Part shown: one piece after another, positions 1-4,886 of the stretch | How the letters are laid out: each line of letters opens with the position of its first letter | How positions within the stretch are numbered: the stretch's first letter is position 1 | Assembly: GCA_002337545.1 (NCBI GenBank) | Contig: DDGE01000019.1 | Location: 10,014-15,436, forward strand | DNA from: Phycisphaerales bacterium UBA1910 | GTDB lineage: Bacteria; Planctomycetota; Phycisphaerae; Phycisphaerales; UBA1924 | Direction: 5' to 3' | Length of the DNA: 5,423 nt | The notes under the pieces: model-generated | The model's input: only the letters and a program-made list of their open reading frames with translations | Databases searched by the model: none | Told to the model about the DNA's origin: nothing | Program-made: the position numbers and the translations under genes

Positions 1-333
1 GCGATCGAGGCGCGGTTCACAGAGGACGATTTCGATTCAGACGATCTGCGTGTGATGGTCATCGGCAAGGGACACGCCCACGGCATGGGCGGCGGGATCA
101 TGGAGTATGTGCTGATCCGGCTCGCGGAGTATGGCGCGATCGAGCCCGTGAGTGTCATGGGCGAGGACGGCGGGCGTCGGTACAGGTATGTCCGGACGCT
201 CGATGACGACGAGGTCGATGCATCTCAGATCGAGGAGAAAGCAAAGCGGGACCTGATGCGCCTCCTCGATGTCGTGAAAATGACGAAATCACCGTCAATT
301 CCAGCGTATGTCAGCGACTATTTTGGTCTCTGA
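1..333 (+). CDS. Unrecognised protein, C-terminal 110 residues (5' end outside window)
   Basis: The frame is open from the first base to a TGA at 331-333, so this is the 3' end of a gene starting upstream. A GTG at 52 and an ATG at 55 are in frame, but the coding frame continues before them, so they are probably internal. I do not recognise the family. The visible order is an acidic stretch, a hydrophobic strand (LRVMVIG) followed by a histidine- and glycine-rich turn (KGHAHGMGGG), then a predicted helix (IMEYVLIRLAEYG). After this comes a possible beta-hairpin with basic and aromatic residues (GGRRYRYVRTL), a charged helix around EEKAKRDLMRLLDVV, and a tail ending YFGL. The helix plus GRRYRYVRT could be the recognition end of a winged-helix domain, and the strand plus Gly-rich turn could be a nucleotide-binding loop; neither is established. 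It lies 56 bp before the FKBP gene on the same strand and may share its transcript. Confidence 0.7.
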   Translation, partial: AIEARFTEDDFDSDDLRVMVIGKGHAHGMGGGIMEYVLIRLAEYGAIEPVSVMGEDGGRRYRYVRTLDDDEVDASQIEEKAKRDLMRLLDVVKMTKSPSIPAYVSDYFGL

Positions 334-374
334 CCACACATCGCGAGAGGGCGTCTACCATCTCTACCCAACTG

Positions 375-380
375 AAAGGA
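375..380 (+). promoter_or_regulatory. Shine-Dalgarno site of the FKBP gene
   Basis: AAAGGA lies 9 nt before the ATG at 390 but only 3 nt before an in-frame GTG at 384. The spacing therefore favours the ATG at 390 as the start. Confidence 0.6.
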
Positions 381-389
381 ACCGTGACC

Positions 390-722
390 ATGAGCGACAA
401 CATCAACGAACTCATCATCGAAGATATCGAAGTCGGATCCGGCGACGAGTGCCCATCGGGCGCGACCGTTGAGGTCCACTACAAGGGCACGCTCATGGAC
501 GGCACCGTTTTCGATTCGTCCTACGACCGCGGCGAGTCCATCAACTTCCCCCTCGGCAACCTCATCCAGGGGTGGCAGGAAGGGATCCCCGGCATGAAGG
601 TCGGCGGAAAACGCAAGCTCTCCATCCCCTACATGAAGGCGTACGGCCCGCAAGGCATCCCCGGCGCGATCCCCCCGAAGTCGGATCTCGTCTTCGAGAT
701 CGAACTGCTCGGCGTGAGCTAA
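390..722 (+). CDS. FKBP-type peptidyl-prolyl cis-trans isomerase
   Basis: A 110-residue single-domain FKBP that catalyses cis-trans isomerisation of X-Pro bonds during protein folding. It has no signal peptide, so it should be cytosolic. The whole length is the FKBP fold, about the size of human FKBP12 (108 aa). Landmarks are VHYKGTL (29-35), DGTVFDSS (37-44), FPLGNLIQGW (53-62), PGMKVGGKR (67-75), AYG (84-86) and a closing LVFEIELLGV (100-109). By comparison with FKBP12, the pocket residues Y26, F36, D37, F46, W59, Y82 and F99 correspond to Y31, F41, D42, F53, W62, Y85 and F102, so all are kept and an active isomerase is expected. The start at 390 is chosen over the GTG at 384 from the Shine-Dalgarno spacing. 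The glycosyltransferase gene begins 24 bp after the stop, suggesting co-transcription but not a shared pathway. No gene symbol is given because small FKBPs are not reliably separable by name. Confidence 0.96.
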   Translation: MSDNINELIIEDIEVGSGDECPSGATVEVHYKGTLMDGTVFDSSYDRGESINFPLGNLIQGWQEGIPGMKVGGKRKLSIPYMKAYGPQGIPGAIPPKSDLVFEIELLGVS

Positions 723-746
723 GCGGAGCCTGTAGACGGACAACGC

Positions 747-1586
747 ATGGCGCGAGCGACACTCTCGATCGTGATGCCCAGTTTTAACCAGGCCCGATTC
801 CTCGAGGAGGCGATCGGGTCTGTTTTATCGCAGCGCGATCGCGTCAAGGAGTTCTTCGTCCTCGACGCGGGTTCGACGGACGGGTCGCGTGAGATCATCG
901 AGAAGCACGCGGGCCAGATCGATTGGTGGCGCTCCGAGCCCGACGGCGGGCAGAGCAACGCAATCGCGGATGGGTTCGCACGCGCGACGGGCGATGTGAT
1001 CACCTGGCTGAACTCCGACGATGCGCTGCTGCCCGGTGCGGTCAATGCGCTGCTCGACTGCTTCGATGCCGACCCCGAGCTGGGGTTGGTCGAGGGCGAC
1101 ACGGTTGTCGTGGACGGAGACTCGCGTGTGATGCATTGCGATCGACGCGCGGGCCCATCGCGTCAGTGGATGCGGCATGGGTACATGCGGATCCATCAGC
1201 CGAGTACTTTCTTCCGGCGTGATGTCTACGAACGAGTGGGGGGCGTTGATCGCTCACTGCATTGCGTGATGGATACCGAGCTCTGGTATCGGATCCTCTC
1301 GAACACCAACGCAAAGCGTCTCGAGCGGTACTGCGGCGTGCATCGCATCCATGAGGAGGCGAAGGGCTCCGCGGACACTTGGAGCGAGAAGTACCAGGCC
1401 GAGCGGGACATGATCGAGAAGAAGTACCCCGACATCTGTGGGCACCCGATCCGGTACCAGCTCGGGCGCGTGGCCTATGCGTGGGATCGGATCACCACCG
1501 GGCGTGGGCGCAGGGCGCAAAGAGAAACGCAGCGGTTCCAAGGGAAACCGCTGCGTGAGATCGCGGATGAGTTGGTTCGTTGCTGA
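747..1586 (+). CDS. Glycosyltransferase family 2 (GT-A fold)
   Basis: A 279-residue cytosolic glycosyltransferase that would transfer a sugar from a nucleotide-sugar donor, probably in surface polysaccharide or glycoconjugate assembly. The acceptor cannot be read from sequence. The GT-A domain starts at once: SIVMPSFNQARFLEEAIGS (7-25), then D40 with GSTDGS (42-47) for the nucleotide, DGGQSNA (66-72), and WLNSDD (87-92) supplying the DxD-type metal site. HQPSTFFRRDVYE (150-162) and MDTELWYRI (175-183) form the acceptor side with the likely catalytic acidic residues. The last ~70 residues are basic and less recognisable. No transmembrane segment is evident. The ATG at 747 places the first beta strand at residue 6, as usual for GT2. 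The ribosome site is poor, with only CGGA 6 nt before the ATG. The coding end contains a perfect 11-bp inverted repeat that seems to serve the opposite-strand gene. The stop lies 6 bp from that gene's stop. Confidence 0.93.
   Translation: MARATLSIVMPSFNQARFLEEAIGSVLSQRDRVKEFFVLDAGSTDGSREIIEKHAGQIDWWRSEPDGGQSNAIADGFARATGDVITWLNSDDALLPGAVNALLDCFDADPELGLVEGDTVVVDGDSRVMHCDRRAGPSRQWMRHGYMRIHQPSTFFRRDVYERVGGVDRSLHCVMDTELWYRILSNTNAKRLERYCGVHRIHEEAKGSADTWSEKYQAERDMIEKKYPDICGHPIRYQLGRVAYAWDRITTGRGRRAQRETQRFQGKPLREIADELVRC
1519..1556 (-). terminator. Intrinsic terminator for the lipoprotein transcript, inside the glycosyltransferase coding end
   Basis: Positions 1527-1537 (ACGCAGCGGTT) and 1546-1556 (AACCGCTGCGT) are a perfect 11-bp inverted repeat around an 8-nt loop. 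Read on the - strand, the stem is GC-rich and is followed directly by TTTCTCTTTG (1527 down to 1518), a T-rich tract. It starts 37 nt past the lipoprotein stop codon, where an intrinsic terminator is expected. On the + strand no T-run follows the stem, so it should act in one direction only. On that strand it is within the last ~20 codons of the glycosyltransferase and translating ribosomes would open it. Confidence 0.75.
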
Positions 1587-1592
1587 TCGAGA

Positions 1593-2420
1593 TTACTTCT
1601 CGTACATATTCTCGATCATCTTATCGAACTTCGCTTTGTTCTGGTTCACTGTGTCCTGCGGGCCCCACATGCGGATGAGGACCTTGGTGGTCGGCAGCTC
1701 GATGAGCGCCGCGTGGATCGCGTAGAACGGACTCTCGTTCCGCCCGCCCTTACCGGATGGGTCGATGTAGGTGCCCTCAAGATCAAAGATCGTGACGCTA
1801 AAACCATTCACGGTTTTGCCGCTCGTGCGTGCATCAGATGAGCCGAACATGTCGGTGATGTACTTCTGGAGTTCCCGTTTGGTCTGGGATGAGTTCCATT
1901 CCGTCTTCTCGAACACGACGCTTGCGTTCCCGAGCGGGTGCTTGATGAACATCTCGCCGAAGTTCCCCGCGCTGGGCACAGCCATACGCCAATCCTCGGG
2001 CATATCCCAAGCAAAGCCCGCGGCCTGAGCGTATTCCTCGTCGTAGGTCGTATTCGCAATCCCATTCTCAGGCTCGGTGCCACCTTGAATCTGGTCGCGA
2101 ATATCCTTCCCGCGATCGCGCGCCCTTCCAAGCAACGACTTGGAACCGTCCTCCTCGACCCACTCGCGATCCTCGTCCTTGTAGTCGTTCTCAGGTTCCG
2201 CGGCAATCTGGGTTTGATCGATCTCGACTGGCTCTGCGGGATCAGGCTCAGAGGTATCGATCCCCTTGTCTTCCGCGAGGTCATCGAGATAGCTCGTGTC
2301 AGCTTGGTAGTCCGGTGCGACGGCGTTCTCAGATCCTGAATCGGACCCACCCCCGCACCCGGCGAGTGTGATGAGCGCTGAAACGGTGATGGTGGATGCG
2401 ACGGTTCGTGGGGTCTTCAT
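1593..2420 (-). CDS. Lipoprotein with acidic linker and a C-terminal globular domain
   Basis: A 275-residue predicted lipoprotein. Residues 1-22 form a lipoprotein signal with basic K2 and R5, a hydrophobic core and the lipobox LAGC (19-22), so C22 should be lipidated. It is followed by GGGSDSGS, a flexible tether. Residues ~30-125 are low-complexity and strongly acidic (many D, E and P), probably a disordered spacer. Residues ~131-275 look globular: FAWDMPEDWRM (136-146), VVFEK (168-172), a helix around KRELQKYITDMFG (181-193), FDLEGTY (212-218), HAALIELP (236-243) and WGPQDTVNQNKAKFDKM (252-268). From memory of such proteins, W..P..W followed by a D..GTY strand and a late GP..TV...K..F segment recalls a domain common in planctomycete lipoproteins, perhaps of PsbP/MOG1-like fold. 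That is inference. No Shine-Dalgarno is visible. The gene follows the VOC gene by 44 bp on the same strand and ends at a hairpin terminator beyond its stop. The function is unknown. Confidence 0.88.
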   Translation of the reverse strand: MKTPRTVASTITVSALITLAGCGGGSDSGSENAVAPDYQADTSYLDDLAEDKGIDTSEPDPAEPVEIDQTQIAAEPENDYKDEDREWVEEDGSKSLLGRARDRGKDIRDQIQGGTEPENGIANTTYDEEYAQAAGFAWDMPEDWRMAVPSAGNFGEMFIKHPLGNASVVFEKTEWNSSQTKRELQKYITDMFGSSDARTSGKTVNGFSVTIFDLEGTYIDPSGKGGRNESPFYAIHAALIELPTTKVLIRMWGPQDTVNQNKAKFDKMIENMYEK

Positions 2421-2464
2421 AGTGAGAGTGTATACGAGCCGGGAGGGTATCCGGGTTCAGAAAA

Positions 2465-2872
2465 TCAACCCCGCCAGATATCCGCGGTGATGAGTTCAAC
2501 GGAGTTGCCCGTTGGGTCACGCATGTAGATCGAACGCCCTGGATCGGTATGGGTGCTCCATTCAATCTCTTGCTCTGCCGCGATCCCGAACTCGCCCATC
2601 CGACGAATCCAGGCGTCGTAATGCTCCGGATCGATCCGAAACGCGATATGCCCGGGCCCACGAGCACCGTGCGATGGAACGGGTCGGCCCGGTTTGTCCG
2701 AAACGGTTGGGTCGAAAATGAGCAGGACATGATCCTGATCGACCCGAAAAGATGCTGCAAGCTCAGAAGGTTCACGGATCAACTTGAGACCGAGGAACTC
2801 GTGGTAGAACCACACGGCTTGATCCAGTTCGTTCGTGTAAAGAATCGTTTCCAATATACCGTTTGGTCGCAT
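2465..2872 (-). CDS. VOC superfamily (glyoxalase/bleomycin-resistance fold) protein
   Basis: A 135-residue cytosolic protein of the vicinal-oxygen-chelate superfamily, which contains metal-dependent lyases, isomerases, dioxygenases and antibiotic-binding proteins. The first beta-alpha-beta-beta-beta unit opens with ILETILYTNELDQA (6-19) and FYHEFLGLKLI (22-32). The second has HGARGPGHIAF (68-78), a helix DAWIRRMGEFGIAAE (86-100) and SIYMRDPTGNSVELI (114-128). The likely metal ligands are E8, H75 and E126, the usual positions on strands one, five and eight. H68 in the HGA-GPGH segment may also matter. The length fits a single two-module VOC chain that dimerises. The substrate is not readable, and there is no evidence that it acts on methylglyoxal, fosfomycin or bleomycin. 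The ATG at 2872 puts the first strand at residue 6, as in relatives. No Shine-Dalgarno is seen upstream. It is probably transcribed with the lipoprotein gene downstream. Confidence 0.92.
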   Translation of the reverse strand: MRPNGILETILYTNELDQAVWFYHEFLGLKLIREPSELAASFRVDQDHVLLIFDPTVSDKPGRPVPSHGARGPGHIAFRIDPEHYDAWIRRMGEFGIAAEQEIEWSTHTDPGRSIYMRDPTGNSVELITADIWRG

Positions 2873-2950
2873 CGTGGAAGAATCGTAGGAAATTAGACAT
2901 GTGCGGGCCTAGCGTGATTGCGAATTCAGTAAAACAGGAAGATATCCTAA
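2873..2950. other. Divergent intergenic spacer
   Basis: These 78 bp separate the diverging VOC and DUF1569 genes and must hold the promoter or promoters for both. On the + strand, TAGACA (2894-2899) is a five-of-six match to a -35 box, but no good -10 stands at 16-18 nt. On the - strand, TACGAT (2887 down to 2882) is a weak -10-like hexamer 9 nt before the VOC ATG. No operator-like inverted repeat stands out. I do not call a precise promoter here. Confidence 0.4.
2936..2941 (+). promoter_or_regulatory. Shine-Dalgarno site of the DUF1569 gene
   Basis: AGGAAG ends 9 nt before the ATG at 2951 and fixes that start. Confidence 0.6.
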
Positions 2951-3433
2951 ATGGCAGAAAAAAACCATTGGAACCCGCGTCAGTACCTGACACTCCAAGA
3001 CATCCGAACGGAGCTCGATCGCTTTGAGGCGGCGTACGCAGACGGGACACTGCGAACCACAGGCGACTGGAGTGCCGGGCAGATACTGGATCACTGTGGT
3101 CGTTGGATCAAAGGCTCAATCGACGGAATCGATTTCCGGATCCCGATTGTGCTTCGAGTCCTTGGCCGATTGATCGTTAAACCCTTGCTCGGGCGGGTGA
3201 AGATGAAGCCCGGTGTGAAGCAACCGCCGACTGCTCTGACAGACATGGATCCGCAACCGGGTGTTTCATTCGAGGAGGGGCTCGCCCTGATGCGCACTCA
3301 ACTCGATCGGATCGACGCGGGTGAGCAGATGACGAGCAACTCACCGTTGCTGGGAAAGATGACCCACGAGAAGTGGATGAAACTCCACCTCGATCATTGC
3401 CGGTTGCACTTTGGTTTTATTCAGTGTGAGTGA
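2951..3433 (+). CDS. DUF1569 family protein (DinB-like four-helix bundle)
   Basis: A 160-residue cytosolic protein with the DUF1569 layout, a family frequent in planctomycetes and related to the DinB/YfiT metal-binding helical bundle. Features are LTLQDIRTELDRFEAAY in helix one (13-29), GDWSAGQILDHCGRWI (38-53) with the typical W-S-x-G-Q-x-x-x-H, SIDGIDF (56-62), a long middle stretch with a basic patch (about 68-92), and a closing MTHEKWMKLHLDHCRLHFGF (137-156). H48, H149 and H153 are placed as the three histidine metal ligands of DinB-like proteins. The biochemical role is unknown: relatives include thiol-dependent transferases, but nothing here shows that activity. Its TGA is immediately followed by the stop triplet of the convergent hydrolase gene, so the two genes have no untranscribed spacer. 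The start is supported by AGGAAG at good spacing. Confidence 0.85.
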   Translation: MAEKNHWNPRQYLTLQDIRTELDRFEAAYADGTLRTTGDWSAGQILDHCGRWIKGSIDGIDFRIPIVLRVLGRLIVKPLLGRVKMKPGVKQPPTALTDMDPQPGVSFEEGLALMRTQLDRIDAGEQMTSNSPLLGKMTHEKWMKLHLDHCRLHFGFIQCE

Positions 3434-4816
3434 TTACCCATGCTTGTCGAGGTACGCGGTGAGCATAATCGATACATCGAAGAAGTTGATAACACAATCC
3501 TCGTTGAAATCAGCCGGGCAGTCGTCGCATTGCGTGCACCCGTCACCGAACATTGAGATCAGCACCGAGAAGTCAAAGAAGTTCAGGGCGCCGTCTCCGT
3601 TGAGATCGTACGGGGACTGGCATGTCTCAATGGGTGAATCGGGCCAGTCGATTCCATCGGAGTCAAACAATGCGTCCAAAGCGGTGCGGATCGAGCTCGC
3701 ATGGTTTGGAGATGTACTCGAGCGTTCATTGAAGATGACCGCGTAGCTGATCCCGTCACCCCGCTGACGGGCAAGGGACTCCGTGCCCGAAAGAGACCCG
3801 GTGTGGTTCCGACGATATCCGGGGTTCAGGTCATGCGGGAGCGGTGCGCCGATAAATGGTCCGCTGATGTACCGCTCGTTCAGGAAGGCAAGAAGCGTGC
3901 GGGTCGTGGTGATCTGCCCACCCTGCCCGACGCGTGCCTCGTGGTCCCATCCGCCGTACGCCCATGGGACCGAATCTCCATCCGGTTCGTAGACATTGGT
4001 TGCGCCTGAGGGCGAGTGGTAGTGGGGCTCACGGGGGTTCTGATCAGCCGCGAAAGTCCGCCCTGCCATGTGCTCGCTCTCCTCTACACCAAGGGGGCCC
4101 AGGACTCGTTCATAAACGAACTCGATGAGCGGCTGCCCGGACAGATGTTCTACGATCAGCCCGAGTGTGAGGTATCCGATGTTGGAGTAGTGGTATTCGG
4201 CACCGGGGTCCGCTTGGAGCGGTTGCCCGAGGATGTACCGCAGCGTGTTCGATCGTCCCGGTGGGCTTTTGATGCCCATCGCGTCCGCGATTATCACCTC
4301 GCGGTAGGTCAGGTCGCCCACGGCATCCCTGTCCCAGCCCCCGCGGTGCTGGAGCAGGTGATCGATGGTCACCTCACCAAGCCTCGCGTCACCCAATGAC
4401 GGGAACGGGTCGATCGGCAGCACGCCGCCACCGGGCTGGCCTAGATCGAAGGCGTGCGAGTCGAGCGAGAGCAACCCGTCGTCAATCAACTCACGGATTG
4501 CCGCGGCGGTGATGGGTTTGGAAACGCTGGCGATGCGCATGAGCGCATCGGGCTCGAGCGAGATTGAGCGCTGCTCATCGCTCCAGCCGTACGATCGCTC
4601 ATAAACCACGACGCCATCTACTGAAATCGCAAGGGCGGCGCCGGGTATGTCCCGATCGCATACAAAGTCGGTCATCAACGCATCCACGGGCTGCAAGTAC
4701 TCAACCTCGCATCCGCTGATCGGGTGATCGCACAGCTGCGCGTGGGCAAACGGCGCGCAGATCGCGCCCGCGATACACGCGATTGTGACCTTGTTCATCG
4801 AGTACAGCATGCGCAT
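3434..4816 (-). CDS. Exported serine hydrolase (beta-lactamase/PBP class C fold) with C-terminal dockerin-like domain
   Basis: A 460-residue secreted protein. Residues 1-26 are a Sec signal peptide (R2 and K9, hydrophobic core, AHA before Q27). Residues ~40-390 match the serine beta-lactamase-like hydrolase family (penicillin-binding protein 4*, class C beta-lactamase, EstB-type esterases). Its motifs are RIASVSKPI (94-102) with nucleophile S97 and K100, HLLQHRGGWD (153-162), Y210-S211-N212, GQGGQITTT (297-305), and HTG (338-340) in place of KTG. All catalytic elements are present, so activity is likely. The substrate could be an ester, amide or D-amino-acid peptide and cannot be told apart here. 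Residues ~399-460 are a dockerin-like module of two calcium-type loops with five cysteines (399, 427, 430, 433, 441), thought to anchor or sort secreted proteins in Phycisphaerae. The start at 4816 is chosen because GGAGG lies 9 nt before it. A later in-frame ATG at 4798 would also give a workable signal peptide. The gene lies 70 bp downstream of fabG. Confidence 0.94.
   Translation of the reverse strand: MRMLYSMNKVTIACIAGAICAPFAHAQLCDHPISGCEVEYLQPVDALMTDFVCDRDIPGAALAISVDGVVVYERSYGWSDEQRSISLEPDALMRIASVSKPITAAAIRELIDDGLLSLDSHAFDLGQPGGGVLPIDPFPSLGDARLGEVTIDHLLQHRGGWDRDAVGDLTYREVIIADAMGIKSPPGRSNTLRYILGQPLQADPGAEYHYSNIGYLTLGLIVEHLSGQPLIEFVYERVLGPLGVEESEHMAGRTFAADQNPREPHYHSPSGATNVYEPDGDSVPWAYGGWDHEARVGQGGQITTTRTLLAFLNERYISGPFIGAPLPHDLNPGYRRNHTGSLSGTESLARQRGDGISYAVIFNERSSTSPNHASSIRTALDALFDSDGIDWPDSPIETCQSPYDLNGDGALNFFDFSVLISMFGDGCTQCDDCPADFNEDCVINFFDVSIMLTAYLDKHG
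3452..3607 (-). repeat. Two EF-hand-like dockerin repeats within the hydrolase C-terminus
   Basis: Repeat one (3548-3607, residues 404-423) begins DLNGDGALNFFDFS and repeat two (3452-3511, residues 436-455) begins DFNEDCVINFFDVS. Each has D, N, D, N and D at loop positions 1, 3, 5, 9 and 12, the calcium-ligand spacing of dockerin type I loops, followed by a short helix. The repeats agree at protein level but their DNA has diverged, so the duplication is old. Between them lies C-T-Q-C-D-D-C. Repeat two has C441 in place of the loop glycine. Confidence 0.85.
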
Positions 4817-4825
4817 GGATGGTCC

Positions 4826-4830
4826 CCTCC
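4826..4830 (-). promoter_or_regulatory. Shine-Dalgarno site of the serine hydrolase gene
   Basis: The - strand reads GGGAGGGG over 4831-4824, with a core GGAGG 9 nt before the ATG at 4816. It is the strongest ribosome site in the window. It favours 4816 over the in-frame ATGs at 4810 and 4798. Confidence 0.7.
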
Positions 4831-4839
4831 CGTACTATC

Positions 4840-4867
4840 AATATACCCCGGGAGTGGCGTCGTTCAA
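4840..4867 (-). promoter_or_regulatory. Possible sigma-70-type promoter of the serine hydrolase gene
   Basis: On the - strand, TTGAAC (4867 down to 4862, four of six matches to the -35 consensus) is followed after 16 nt by TATATT (4845 down to 4840, five of six to the -10). Initiation would fall near 4833 and give a leader of about 17 nt holding the GGGAGGGG ribosome site. The segment is AT-rich compared with its surroundings. This would let the gene be expressed independently of fabG. Confidence 0.4.
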
Positions 4868-4886
4868 AGAGGAACCCTCAACACTC

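Noticed and set aside
384..392. GTG at 384 as the FKBP start
   Set aside because: It would leave only 3 nt to the AAAGGA site, while the ATG at 390 has 9 nt and gives the normal FKBP N-terminus.
318..743. 141-residue - strand open frame opposite the FKBP gene
   Set aside because: It is antisense to a clear FKBP with every pocket residue in place. Its protein has no recognisable motif and no ribosome site, as expected of a shadow frame in GC-rich DNA.
825..1196. Antisense open frames over the glycosyltransferase gene (also 719-1102)
   Set aside because: The glycosyltransferase frame carries all the GT2 motifs. The antisense products look random and have no plausible start context.
1808..2350. 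180-residue - strand open frame inside the lipoprotein gene
   Set aside because: It is same-strand but in another frame. The protein is rich in Arg, Ser, Pro and Thr without domain features, while the lipoprotein frame has a signal, a lipobox and a globular pattern.
2894..2925. + strand promoter for the DUF1569 gene starting from TAGACA
   Set aside because: The -35 is good, but no hexamer at 16-18 nt resembles a -10. The nearest, GCGAAT, is at 20 nt and poor.
3405..3429. Hairpin terminator at the end of the DUF1569 gene
   Set aside because: Only a 4-bp CACT/AGTG stem can form around the T-rich loop, and no T-run follows it.
4016..4399. 127-residue + strand open frame opposite the serine hydrolase
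   Set aside because: It overlaps the stretch encoding the Y-S-N and HLLQHRGGWD motifs of the hydrolase and has no features of its own.
4796..4798. ATG at 4798 as the hydrolase start
   Set aside because: It gives a neat signal peptide, but the strong GGAGG would be 27 nt away. The ATG at 4816 has the right spacing and also gives a valid signal peptide.
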